From NCBI GenBank assembly GCA_003482455.1, contig DMYW01000041.1:1-33618 (forward strand): a DNA stretch of 33,618 bases. The letters run 5' to 3'. The notes under the pieces were generated by a model. That model did not search any database. It was not told where the DNA came from and saw nothing but the letters and a program-made list of their open reading frames with translations. Of this stretch, positions 16,063 to 23,745 are shown in pieces. The translations under genes were made by a program, and so were the position numbers. Each line of letters begins with the position of its first letter. The stretch's first letter is position 1. This stretch comes from Rheinheimera sp. (lineage in GTDB: Bacteria > Pseudomonadota > Gammaproteobacteria > Enterobacterales > Alteromonadaceae).

Positions 16063-16757
16063 TGAGTGGTCGTGTTATCTGGAGTATGTGCTGCGTGCTG
16101 GTCGCGCAGCTCATGTTGTTGCCAATGGCCAGCGCACAAAGTACCTGTGTAGGGAGCTGGGAACAGGGGGCGCTTCGAGGCGGGGTGCAATTGCCGTCTG
16201 ATGGCGCGAATTTTAGTGTTTATAGTGACTTAGGCGCGATGCTTGGGCGCAACTACGTACACGACAAGGTCGCCACTGTGGTGCTAGAAGCCTATCAGCA
16301 ATTAGCCCAACAAGCGCCTGCACTTCGCTTTGTATATGGCGAAACGGGGTTCGCCGAAGGTGGTCCTTTTAAGCCGCACAAAACGCATCAAAATGGCTTG
16401 TCCGTGGATTTCTTTGTGCCTGTGCGCACGCGCCAAGGCGACATCACGCCACTGTCGATTTCACCGCTGAATAAATTCGGCTATGCCATTGAGTTTGATC
16501 ACAATGGCCAAACCGATGAGTATCAAATCGATTTTCAGGCGATGGCACTACATCTGCAGGCTTTAGCCGAGTCGGCCAAGCGCCATGGAGTGGGGATCCG
16601 GCGGGTTATTTTTGATAACCCGCTGCAACCGCTGTTGTTTCGAGCACCTGCCGGACGTGAGTTGTCACGTTTGCTGGTTTTTTCAACCAAAAAACCGTGG
16701 GTTCGGCACGACGAGCATTACCATGTGGATTTTATTGTGCCCTGTGACAAGCGATAA
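16062..16757 (+). CDS. MepA-like penicillin-insensitive murein endopeptidase (LAS metallopeptidase)
   Basis: The 231-residue exported protein (signal peptide to about residue 25, ASA-Q) carries the LAS-type zinc peptidase motifs: HQNGLSVDF, giving the H-x6-D pair His109/Asp116, and HDEHYHVDF, giving the H-x-H pair His219/His221. This matches the MepA family, which cuts D-Ala-mDAP cross-links in peptidoglycan. It is shorter and more divergent than E. coli MepA, so a different peptide substrate is possible. The start codon overlaps the stop codon of the solute-binding-protein gene, and a terminator follows. The coupling hints that the binding protein and the wall hydrolase serve one periplasmic job, but that is inference. 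Confidence 0.82.
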   Translation: MSGRVIWSMCCVLVAQLMLLPMASAQSTCVGSWEQGALRGGVQLPSDGANFSVYSDLGAMLGRNYVHDKVATVVLEAYQQLAQQAPALRFVYGETGFAEGGPFKPHKTHQNGLSVDFFVPVRTRQGDITPLSISPLNKFGYAIEFDHNGQTDEYQIDFQAMALHLQALAESAKRHGVGIRRVIFDNPLQPLLFRAPAGRELSRLLVFSTKKPWVRHDEHYHVDFIVPCDKR

Positions 16758-16777
16758 ATTTTATGTGTATGGCCGAT

Positions 16778-16807
16778 AAAAAAATCCCTGCAGTGCAGGG
16801 ATTTTTC
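16778..16807. terminator. Bidirectional intrinsic terminator
   Basis: AAAATCCCTGC-AGT-GCAGGGATTTTT is a perfect stem, with A and T runs on both sides. It sits between the peptidase gene (plus) and ettA (minus) and can stop transcription from both. Confidence 0.9.
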
Positions 16808-16822
16808 TTTCACAACATAAGC

Positions 16823-18487
16823 TTATTGGATGCGTTTGTATTTGACGCGGTGCGGCTCTAGCGCTTGAGCGCCGTAGGTCGCTTTTAACCAAGTCTCGTA
16901 GTCCGAGTAGTTACCTTCGAAGAAGTTGACTTTGCCTTCGTCGCGGTAATCCAGGATGTGCGTGGCGACACGGTCCAAGAACCAGCGGTCATGCGAGATC
17001 ACCATGGCGCAGCCTGGGAAATCCAAAATGGCGTTTTCCAAGGCGCGTAGCGTTTCAACGTCCAAGTCGTTGGTCGGTTCGTCGAGCAGCAACATGTTGC
17101 CACCGGCTTTAAGCAGCGCGGCTAAATGCACACGGTTACGCTCACCACCAGATAACTCGCCGATAAACTTCTGTTGGTCATTGCCTTTGAAGTTAAAGCG
17201 ACCAACATAAGCGCGGCTTGGAATGGTGAAGTTGCCGATTTGCAGCATATCTTGGCCGTTAGAAATTTCCTGCCAGACGGTGTTTTTTGGGTTCATCTTG
17301 TCGCGGAACTGATCAACCGACGCCAGCTGCACTGTATCGCCGACAGAAATTGAGCCTGCATCCGGTTGTTCCGTACCCGAGATCATGCGGAACAAGGTCG
17401 ATTTACCGGCACCGTTGGCACCGATAATACCGACGATAGCTCCTTTGGGCACTGAGAAGCTCAGGTCGTCAATCAACACGCGATCGCCATACGATTTACG
17501 CAGGTTGGACACTTCCAACACTTTATCGCCTAAACGTGGTCCTGGCGGAATAAACAACTCGTTGGTTTCATTACGCTTTTGGAACTCTTGGCTTTGCAGC
17601 TCTTCAAAACGGGCCATCCGCGCTTTCGACTTGGCATGGCGGCCTTTTGGATTAGTGCGAACCCATTCCAATTCTTGTTTGATTGAGCGTTGACGGGCGT
17701 TTTCCGATTTCTCTTCTTGCGCTAAACGAGCTTCTTTTTGTTCCAACCAGCTCGAGTAGTTGCCTTCCCAAGGAATACCCTCGCCGCGGTCGAGTTCTAA
17801 AATCCAACCGGCCACGTTGTCTAAGAAATAACGGTCGTGCGTGATGGCCACCACTGTGCCTGGGTAGTCGTGCAGGAAGCGCTCGAGCCAGGCCACCGAT
17901 TCCGCATCCAAGTGGTTGGTCGGTTCGTCGAGCAGCAGCATGTCGGGTTGTTCTAATAACAGACGGCAAATGGCTACCCGGCGACGCTCACCACCGGATA
18001 ACACTTTGACTGGCGTGTCCCATGGCGGCAGGCGCAGCGCATCGGCAGCGCGTTCTAACGCGTTGTCTAGGTTATGACCGTCTTTGGCTTGGATAATGGC
18101 TTCTAATTCGCCTTGCTCACGCGCCAGCGCGTCGAAGTCGGCGTTTTCATCGGCATAAGCGGCGTACACGGCGTCTAAGCGCGACAGCGCGTTTTTGACG
18201 TCCGCGACGGCTTCTTCAACCACTTCGCGCACGGTTTTGTTCATGTCCAGTTCTGGCTCTTGCGGCAAATAACCGATTTTGGTGCCAGGCAATGGACGGG
18301 CTTCACCGTCGAATTCTTTATCCACGCCCGCCATGATGCGCAGCAGTGTGGATTTACCGGAGCCGTTTAAACCGAGCACGCCGATTTTGGCGCCTGGGAA
18401 AAACGACAACGAAATGTCTTTTAAAATCGTCCGCTTCGGTGGTACCACCTTCGACAGGCGATACATGGTGTAAATGTATTGAGCCAT
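16823..18487 (-). CDS. ettA: Energy-dependent translational throttle protein EttA (ABC-F ATPase)
   Basis: The 554-residue protein is nearly identical in length to E. coli EttA (555) and has the soluble twin ATPase layout of ABC-F factors. The first ATPase has GLNGSGKS at about 39-46, LSGGERRR and DEPTNHLDAES. The arm and linker region includes a basic ARMARFEELQSQE helix. The second ATPase has GANGAGKS, LSGGERNRVHLA and DEPTNDLDVET. The N-terminus MAQYIYTMYRLSKVVPPKR is the EttA hallmark and separates it from Uup or YheS. EttA binds the ribosomal E site and couples initiation to the ATP/ADP ratio. The ATG at 18487 follows AGAGAA. It is a single-gene unit ending at the shared terminator. Confidence 0.97.
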   Translation of the reverse strand: MAQYIYTMYRLSKVVPPKRTILKDISLSFFPGAKIGVLGLNGSGKSTLLRIMAGVDKEFDGEARPLPGTKIGYLPQEPELDMNKTVREVVEEAVADVKNALSRLDAVYAAYADENADFDALAREQGELEAIIQAKDGHNLDNALERAADALRLPPWDTPVKVLSGGERRRVAICRLLLEQPDMLLLDEPTNHLDAESVAWLERFLHDYPGTVVAITHDRYFLDNVAGWILELDRGEGIPWEGNYSSWLEQKEARLAQEEKSENARQRSIKQELEWVRTNPKGRHAKSKARMARFEELQSQEFQKRNETNELFIPPGPRLGDKVLEVSNLRKSYGDRVLIDDLSFSVPKGAIVGIIGANGAGKSTLFRMISGTEQPDAGSISVGDTVQLASVDQFRDKMNPKNTVWQEISNGQDMLQIGNFTIPSRAYVGRFNFKGNDQQKFIGELSGGERNRVHLAALLKAGGNMLLLDEPTNDLDVETLRALENAILDFPGCAMVISHDRWFLDRVATHILDYRDEGKVNFFEGNYSDYETWLKATYGAQALEPHRVKYKRIQ

Positions 18488-18925
18488 GATGTTCTCTGAC
18501 GTTAAGAAGTCATTGATAAGTAGCTAGATGTTAGCCGCTGGATCTTGTGGGCGACTCGCGGGCGAGTGGCCGAAATTCGGTGCTGTGTGGCCAAAAACTG
18601 CCTGATAGGTTTGGCCAATAGGATTTAACAGCCTTGGGATTGTACGCCAAACTGAAAAGATTGGAAAAGCGCTTGCCGGTAAAAAGGCGTGATTAACAGC
18701 TGATTTATTGCCGTTTGATCGCCAAGCTGAGCCAAATCAACAGCAGTTGCCCAAAGCAAAAGCACGCTGTGACATTCATCGCTAGCCAACATCGCGCCGT
18801 TTTACGACGCTGCAGCAGGAGGAATCCTCAGTTGAGGCGAATTTTTATTAGCGCGATCAGGGCGTTTTCTGAAATAATAGGCCGGTCAGGCCAGTCGGTC
18901 GCAATTAACTAAACAAGGTGATGCC
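18488..18925. other. 438-bp intergenic region with dyads, no gene seen
   Basis: It separates divergent ettA and the DUF2750 gene. Visible dyads are ACTCGC-GG-GCGAGT (18554-18567), TGGCCAAA / TTTGGCCA spaced by 14 nt (18588-18617), and CCTCA-GT-TGAGG followed by ATTTTTATT (near 18827-18850), the last a possible weak attenuator. A 65-codon open frame at 18715-18912 has no ribosome site or recognisable protein character and I do not call it. AAGGTGA before the DUF2750 start is its ribosome site. Confidence 0.5.
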
Positions 18926-19279
18926 ATGGGCGAATTTATCAATGATCCAGTATTTCAAGGATTTATCAGCGAAGCGCGGACAAGCGGTCAAGTCTATGTG
19001 CTAGCTCATGGCGAAGATTTGCTGGTGGTTGAATCGGTAGATTTCGAAGATACCGACGTGATGCCATTCTGGTCAAACATCGAACAAGCGCAAATCCACT
19101 GCACCGAAGAGTGGGCCGAGTACAAACCAGAAGCCATTCCACTGGAAATCTTTGTTGAAGGTTGGCTGAAAGAAATGTACGAAGACGGCGTGTTGATTGG
19201 CACCAACTGGGATAGCGATTTAAACGGCCCAGAAGTTGAGCCACGTGAGATTTTAGAAGCGCTGGCGCAAGTGAATTAA
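18926..19279 (+). CDS. DUF2750 domain protein
   Basis: The 117-residue acidic cytoplasmic protein matches DUF2750, a small family of unknown function. The diagnostic pattern is VESVDFEDTDVMPFWSN, followed by CTEEWAEYKPEAIPLEIFVEGWL and MYEDGVLIGTNWDSDLNGPEVEP. There is no signal peptide, membrane segment or catalytic motif I can recognise. AAGGTGA lies 4 nt before the ATG. It is a single gene with its own terminator, between ettA and the PPK2 gene on the opposite strand. Confidence 0.88.
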   Translation: MGEFINDPVFQGFISEARTSGQVYVLAHGEDLLVVESVDFEDTDVMPFWSNIEQAQIHCTEEWAEYKPEAIPLEIFVEGWLKEMYEDGVLIGTNWDSDLNGPEVEPREILEALAQVN

Positions 19280-19300
19280 TTCTCTGCGCTGCTTTTCGAT

Positions 19301-19330
19301 AAAAAAACGAGCCTGATGGCTCGTTTTTTT
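19301..19330. terminator. Intrinsic terminator after the DUF2750 gene
   Basis: A7-CGAGCC-TGAT-GGCTCG-T7 is a strong stem with U-runs on both strands, 21 nt past the stop codon. The 216 bp from here to 19547 hold no further gene that I can support. Confidence 0.9.
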
Positions 19331-19546
19331 ATGGTCTGTGCATGGTCACGGGCTGTGCAGGTTTTGTTGCTCGCTTTCAATACTTTAGCGGCAACATGTT
19401 GACGGTCACGGATGTTGCCAAGGTTGTCCGTCTGCATCGCGTTAAGCTAGGGGCCCCTTGGATTTTACACGAGCCACTGGGTCCGCGCGCTCAAGCGTGG
19501 CTCAATCTTGATTGCGGCTTAGCAACGATTTGTTGAGCCGTCATCC

Positions 19547-20281
19547 TTAGGGCTGTTGATTTAAATAACTCACTACTTCAGCCGGTGCTGCGGGCGGCGT
19601 TAAATCGACCCCGACACTCAAGCGTTGTAGTAATAAATCAAATACCTCCAGCCGCGCTTGATGTTTGTCATTGCCATCAATGACGTGCCAAGGCGCAGCC
19701 GCACTATGGGTAGACGCCAGCATGTCTTTAACCGCCGCTTGATAGGCGTCGGCATGACGGCGGTTACGAATGTCTTCGGCTGTTAATTTCCAGCGTTTGG
19801 CAGGGTCTGCTAAACGTTCTTGAAAGCGTTTGAGTTGGGTATCTGGACTAATGTCCAACCAAACTTTCACCAGTGCAAAGCCTTCATCAGTCAAACACTG
19901 CTCAAATTGGTTGATTTGCTGGTAAGCCCGTTGCCACTGTGCTTCGCTGGCGTACCCTTCGACGCGCTCGACCAACACGCGGCCGTACCACGAACGGTCA
20001 AACACCGCAAAATGTCCTGCGGCCGGGAGCTTTTGCCAAAATCGCTGCAGCCAATGTTGTTGCCGCTCGTGTTCATCCGGGGCGCTGGTGGGCCAGACGT
20101 GTAACCAGCGGGGGTCCAAACACCAGCCGAGCCTTCGAATAATACCGCCTTTGCCAGCGGTGTCGGCACCTTCTAACACCAAGATGGCGGGTTTTTGTTG
20201 CCGCCCCATCGCTTGTTGCAACAAGGCCAATTGTCGCTGCTTAAGTGCAAGCTGTTGTTCATAGTGCGCTTTTTTGTCCAT
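19547..20281 (-). CDS. Polyphosphate kinase 2 family protein
   Basis: The 244-residue cytoplasmic protein is a short PPK2-type kinase that moves phosphate between polyphosphate and nucleotides. It shows the Walker A variant GADTAGKGG (residues 38-46, Lys44), the WPTSAPDEHERQQHWLQRFW segment, the Walker B region VFDRSWYGRVLVERVEG (Asp95/Arg96) and the lid region KRFQERLADPAKRWK followed by the DIRNRRHADAY helix. One PPK2 domain of about 230 residues is the usual size. The class, and so the preference for NMP or NDP, cannot be settled from sequence alone. ATG 20281 starts the protein. It diverges from the Fur-box operon and is not obviously co-regulated with it. Confidence 0.88.
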   Translation of the reverse strand: MDKKAHYEQQLALKQRQLALLQQAMGRQQKPAILVLEGADTAGKGGIIRRLGWCLDPRWLHVWPTSAPDEHERQQHWLQRFWQKLPAAGHFAVFDRSWYGRVLVERVEGYASEAQWQRAYQQINQFEQCLTDEGFALVKVWLDISPDTQLKRFQERLADPAKRWKLTAEDIRNRRHADAYQAAVKDMLASTHSAAAPWHVIDGNDKHQARLEVFDLLLQRLSVGVDLTPPAAPAEVVSYLNQQP

Positions 20282-20372
20282 TACCGATCCTCTGCTGGGG
20301 CTTTATTCAGTGTAGCTAGCGGCGATACCCGTCGTCTAACGTAAAGATCAAGTAAAGGCCACTCGGATCTAG

Positions 20373-20401
20373 TTGCAAATGAGAAGGATTCTCAGTAGCA
20401 T
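20373..20401 (+). promoter_or_regulatory. Fur box inside a sigma-70 promoter
   Basis: The segment GCAAATGAGAAGGATTCTCA (20375-20394) has the perfect dyad TGAGAA-GGA-TTCTCA and closely follows the gammaproteobacterial Fur-box pattern. It lies in the 17-bp spacer between TTGCAA (20373-20378) and TAGCAT (20396-20401), so bound Fur would block the polymerase. The first gene of the operon starts 43 nt downstream. Confidence 0.75.
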
Positions 20402-20443
20402 TGGCGCCAGTTTTTACGCAAGGTTTCAATAGAGGGGTAGGGC

Positions 20444-21046
20444 GTGTCTCGATGGTGGCGCTGGGTGCATGTGTATGGATCTATGCTGATCTTAAGCTTG
20501 TTGTTATTTTTTTCGGTTACTGGCATCACGCTGAATCACCCAGAATTGCGCTCAAGCCTTGGCGCGCAAAGTACCGAAGTCACGCTGCAACTGCCAAGTA
20601 ACTTGCAACAGTTGCCCTTTACCGACGATGCGCTTGCCAATGCCGCCAGTGCCAAACAAATCGCCAATTGGCTGCGCGAGTCCCAGCAGATCCTAGGTGC
20701 GGTCGAGCATTTTCGTTTTGAACCGAGCGAGAGCATGTTAGAGCTCGATTTTAAACGCCCAGCTGGTTACAGCAATGCCGAAATTGACCTGCAATCGGGT
20801 GAGGTGGTGCTGCTCAGTGAACATCAAGGTGTGTTGGCGCTGCTCAATGACCTGCACAAAGGTCGCGACGCGGGCTTTGCCTGGAAACTGCTGCTCGATA
20901 TCGCGGCGCTGCTCTGCATCCTGGTTGCTGTCAGCGGTCTGTATTTATTGTGGCGGGCGCAAAAGCTGCGGCACAAAGGTTTGTATACGGCGAGTATCGC
21001 CACAGCGTTAGTGTTTTTGGTGTACCAATTGGCGTTACACCCGTAA
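20444..21046 (+). CDS. PepSY-associated transmembrane protein
   Basis: The 200-residue protein has the PepSY-associated TM layout: TM1 with WRWVHVYGSMLILSLLLFFSVTGITLNHPE (about 6-33), a periplasmic PepSY-like region, and TMs at about 142-167 and 178-196. The His in the WVHVYGS and TLNHPE positions is typical of the family and may bind heme or metal. Related proteins are found with siderophore or heme uptake genes and include ferric reductase-like members. The start is GTG with AGGGG about 7 nt upstream. The Fur-box promoter lies immediately before it, and DUF2271 and DUF4198 genes follow at 10 and 20 nt. The exact reaction is unknown. Confidence 0.87.
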   Translation: MSRWWRWVHVYGSMLILSLLLFFSVTGITLNHPELRSSLGAQSTEVTLQLPSNLQQLPFTDDALANAASAKQIANWLRESQQILGAVEHFRFEPSESMLELDFKRPAGYSNAEIDLQSGEVVLLSEHQGVLALLNDLHKGRDAGFAWKLLLDIAALLCILVAVSGLYLLWRAQKLRHKGLYTASIATALVFLVYQLALHP

Positions 21047-21056
21047 GGATGAGCAA

Positions 21057-21557
21057 ATGAAAAAGATCGCAGTGCTGGTGTTCGCTGGCGCATTAAGTAG
21101 CAGTGTCGCGACGTCCGCGCAGGCGGCACAACTGCAAATTGACGTAGCTATTCCGCAAGTCACCGAAGGAGAAGCGCATTGGCCTTATGTGGCGGTGTGG
21201 ATCGAAACCGAGCAAGAACAGCCGGTGCGTTTGGTGGAAATTTGGCGGCAAAAACCGGACTGGCTAAAAGATTTGCGGCGCTTTTGGCGCAAGATCGGCC
21301 GTTCGGATAAAGCCCTGGTTGATGCCCGCACTGGTGCAACTAAAGGCCCTGGCGAGTATCGATTAGTGTGGAATGGTCAAGATAATCAAGGCGTTGACGT
21401 AGCGCCGGGTAAATATGTGCTGGTGGTGGAAGCCGCGCGGGAAAACGGCGGACGCAACATGGTCAAGCAAGCGTTTGATTGGAACGGCTCGGCGGTCAAT
21501 TTCAGTATCGCTGCCGGTAGTGAATTGGGTGAAATCAAGGCGCGTCGCGTCGATTAA
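21057..21557 (+). CDS. DUF2271 exported protein
   Basis: The 166-residue protein has a signal peptide (cleavage AQA-A near residue 22) and a beta-rich DUF2271 domain: YVAVWIETEQEQPVRLVEIW, then KPDWLKDLRRFWRK, the GATKGPGEYRLVWNGQDNQG segment and APGKYVLVVEAAREN. It looks like an immunoglobulin-type periplasmic domain, and a FlgD-like turn is seen in WNGQDNQG. The function is unknown. The family is repeatedly found beside PepSY-TM and DUF4198 genes, as here, which suggests a periplasmic role in metal or heme handling. AAGGA precedes the ATG, and the 10-nt gap to the upstream gene indicates one operon. Confidence 0.85.
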   Translation: MKKIAVLVFAGALSSSVATSAQAAQLQIDVAIPQVTEGEAHWPYVAVWIETEQEQPVRLVEIWRQKPDWLKDLRRFWRKIGRSDKALVDARTGATKGPGEYRLVWNGQDNQGVDVAPGKYVLVVEAARENGGRNMVKQAFDWNGSAVNFSIAAGSELGEIKARRVD

Positions 21558-21577
21558 TTCCGCATCAGGAGAAAAGT

Positions 21578-22381
21578 ATGAAGTCTATTATTCGTGGATC
21601 GGCCGTGACGCTGGCGGCATTGCCACTCTGGTTATCGGCGCACACCATGAATTTGCTACCAAGCCACTTTGTGCAAGCCAAAACCGGTAGTTTTGTCTCG
21701 GTAGAACTGTTTGCCAGTAACACCACCTTTCAAGCCGATAAAGGCACGCCGGTGGATGGTTTCCAGCTGTATTTACCCGATGGCAGCGTCGGTAAAGTGC
21801 AAGGTAGCTACCAAGGCAAGCGTAAATCGTTGGTGGACGTGGCGTTGCCGGTCGATGGCACCTACCGCTTACAAAATGGCGGCCAACCGCGCTTTTTCAC
21901 TAGCTATGAACTCAACGGCGAGAAAAAACGCCTGATGGGTGACAAACAAAAAGCGGCGGCTGAATTACCCAAAGGCGCTAGCAATGTAGTGACAACCCAA
22001 GGTCGCAACAAAGCGTTGGCGTTTGTCACTGTCAATGCACCAACCGACACCGTTTTAAAACCAAGCGGGCAGGGGCTGGAATTCACCCTCGACAAGCATC
22101 CGGCGGATATTGTCGCCGGCGAAGCGGTGACTGTGACAGTGTTGTTTGACGGCAAACCGGCCAGTGGCGTCGACAGCGAGTTGATGTTTGATGGCGAGTT
22201 GTATCGCAACGAAGCCGGCCGTCAGCATTTTAAAACGGATGCCAAAGGCCAGTTTAGCTTTACGCCGCAAAGTGCTGGCCGTTATTTGTTAGAAGCAGCG
22301 CTGGAAAAAGACCTGAAGTCGGCCAAAGCAGACAAGATCCGCGAAGGTTTCACTTGGGCGTTTGAAGCCAGTATGCCTTAA
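21578..22381 (+). CDS. DUF4198 periplasmic protein (metal-uptake associated)
   Basis: The 267-residue protein has a signal peptide (cleavage after LSA near residue 21, leaving an N-terminal HTMNLLPSHF). The DUF4198 fold comes in two beta-rich halves: the first ends near the YRLQNGGQPRFFTSYELNG stretch, the second carries the GEAVTVTVLFDGKPASG and TDAKGQFSFTPQSAGRYLLEA repeats. The exposed N-terminal His is reminiscent of metal-binding periplasmic proteins found with nickel, cobalt or iron importers. Here the Fur box upstream points to iron. AGGAG lies 6 nt before the ATG. It is the last gene of the operon; no strong plus-strand terminator is visible close to its stop. Confidence 0.85.
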   Translation: MKSIIRGSAVTLAALPLWLSAHTMNLLPSHFVQAKTGSFVSVELFASNTTFQADKGTPVDGFQLYLPDGSVGKVQGSYQGKRKSLVDVALPVDGTYRLQNGGQPRFFTSYELNGEKKRLMGDKQKAAAELPKGASNVVTTQGRNKALAFVTVNAPTDTVLKPSGQGLEFTLDKHPADIVAGEAVTVTVLFDGKPASGVDSELMFDGELYRNEAGRQHFKTDAKGQFSFTPQSAGRYLLEAALEKDLKSAKADKIREGFTWAFEASMP

Positions 22382-22406
22382 GACAAATGGTACTGGCCGG
22401 TGCTTT

Positions 22407-22440
22407 GCTATCTAGCTGGCGCCTCGCTATCTAGCTGGCG
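22407..22440. repeat. Short tandem duplication of a 15-mer
   Basis: GCTATCTAGCTGGCG occurs twice (22407-22421 and 22426-22440) with a 19-bp period. It lies in the 255-bp gap between the DUF4198 gene and the next gene, where I see no other coding feature. Confidence 0.7.
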
Positions 22441-22570
22441 TCGTTTAGCTCGGTATTAGCAAAGTTTGAGTTGTCGAGGTTTTGTCGAGCTATGACAAAA
22501 CTGTTCGCTCAATGTTGTCTAAACTGAGCTAGTACAACTGAGCAACGCTGCTTATGCCGCTGTTGATGCT

Positions 22571-22598
22571 AAAAAAAACAGGAGCCCGAGGGCTCCTG
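22571..22598 (-). terminator. Intrinsic terminator for the small minus-strand gene
   Basis: CAGGAGCCC-GA-GGGCTCCTG is a 9-bp stem. Read on the minus strand it is followed by eight T. It lies 39 nt past the stop of the gene at 22637-22840. Confidence 0.85.
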
Positions 22599-22636
22599 CG
22601 TTTATTGGCACTGGTTGATTAAGTATGCGGATCTAC

Positions 22637-22840
22637 TTATTCAATAAAATCCAGTTCCAGATCGTCTTCCTCGTCCAGATCTAACATTTTGCGTAAACGT
22701 TTTTGTTCAAGCAGATCGTCAATCCGGCGGCGCGCTTCTACTTTATGTTTATTTTTAGCGTCTTTAGCACTGCTCTTTGGCAGCTTGATATCGACAGTGC
22801 TCTCGGCACTGCCGTAGTCCCCCAACAGCATCTCGGCCAT
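22637..22840 (-). CDS. Small charged protein, possibly PA3496 family
   Basis: The 67-residue protein has no signal peptide or membrane segment. A basic helix (KHKVEARRRIDDLLEQKRLRKML) is followed by an acidic tail (DLDEEDDLELDFIE). The arrangement resembles small gammaproteobacterial proteins annotated as PA3496-like, whose role is not established; I am not certain of the family. I chose ATG 22840 because GGAAG lies about 8 nt upstream, whereas the in-frame ATG at 22855 has no ribosome site. It is a single gene with its own terminator. Confidence 0.7.
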   Translation of the reverse strand: MAEMLLGDYGSAESTVDIKLPKSSAKDAKNKHKVEARRRIDDLLEQKRLRKMLDLDEEDDLELDFIE

Positions 22841-23128
22841 TTTTATCACTTCCATGGTTGGTTTTTATTCTTATTGCGCCAACGTTTTAGCGACAAAGTT
22901 CCTTGCTTAAAAGTGAATTATTTTAATCGTGATGATGAATTCTGCAAATATAAGCGCTAAGTGGTTGCAATCTATCGTGCTGAATTGGTTATTAACCGCG
23001 CGGCTACATTTGTACTGCGATTCGATCGGTTAAATTTTGTGCAAACACTGCGATCCAGCGATCCAATTTTCGCAGCACTCGTAGATAAACTTGGCCATAA
23101 TGGCAAACCCTTTACGCGGAGCTCGCAA

Positions 23129-23680
23129 ATGAAATTAATAAAACCTCTGTTCGCCGCCCTGTTGTTGGCTGGCATGGCGCCGTCGGCGTTTGCCGCGTGC
23201 GGCGATATCCTCAATCACAGTATGCAAAAGCTACACAGCAAAGACACTGTGGACTTGTGTGAGGCGTTTGCCGGCAAGACCTTGCTGGTGGTCAATACGG
23301 CTAGTCATTGTGGATTCACTCCACAATTCAAAGGGTTACAAGAATTATCAGAAAAATACGCCGACAAAGGTCTGGTTGTTTTAGGCTTTCCATCTGACGA
23401 CTTCTTACAAGAAGAAGATGATGAAGGCAAAACCGCCGAAATTTGTTATTTGAACTACGGCGTGAAGTTCCCGATGTTCAAAACCTCGGAAGTGCGTGGC
23501 GATAAAGCCAACCCAGTGTTTAAAGCGCTGATTGCGAAAACCGGTGAAAAACCGGCGTGGAATTTTAATAAATACTTGGTTAGCGCCGACGAAAAACAAG
23601 TGATTTATTTTGGTAGTCGCGTCAAGCCCGATGATGCGGAGTTTTTAGCGCAGTTAGAAAAGATGCTGGCGGCGAAATAA
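23129..23680 (+). CDS. Periplasmic glutathione peroxidase-family protein
   Basis: The 183-residue precursor has a signal peptide (cleavage after AFA near residue 22) and a thioredoxin-fold glutathione peroxidase domain with the peroxidatic cysteine in NTASHCGFTPQF (Cys61) and the WNFNKYLV motif supplying Trp and Asn of the catalytic tetrad. The usual NQF segment reads SDDFLQEED, so the catalytic Gln is not in its normal place. It probably reduces peroxides in the periplasm, more likely with thioredoxin-like than glutathione reductants; that is inference. I chose ATG 23129 because GGAG lies 7 nt upstream and a clear signal peptide follows; the open frame extends 56 codons further without support. 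Confidence 0.88.
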   Translation: MKLIKPLFAALLLAGMAPSAFAACGDILNHSMQKLHSKDTVDLCEAFAGKTLLVVNTASHCGFTPQFKGLQELSEKYADKGLVVLGFPSDDFLQEEDDEGKTAEICYLNYGVKFPMFKTSEVRGDKANPVFKALIAKTGEKPAWNFNKYLVSADEKQVIYFGSRVKPDDAEFLAQLEKMLAAK

Positions 23681-23720
23681 CCGTAGCGCTTGTTGGCACG
23701 TTCAAGATTGAAAGAAAATG

Positions 23721-23745
23721 GCCAGAGCTAGCTCTGGCTTTTTTT
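23721..23745 (+). terminator. Intrinsic terminator after the peroxidase gene
   Basis: The self-complementary stem GCCAGAGCTAGCTCTGGC is followed by seven T on the plus strand, 40 nt past the stop codon. Confidence 0.85.

Noticed and set aside
18715..18912. 65-codon open frame before the DUF2750 gene
   Set aside because: It has no ribosome site, its composition is unlike neighbouring proteins, and the region looks like a promoter/UTR.
19342..19536. 64-codon open frame between the DUF2750 terminator and the PPK2 gene
   Set aside because: It has no ribosome site and no protein-like pattern, and lies just after a strong terminator.
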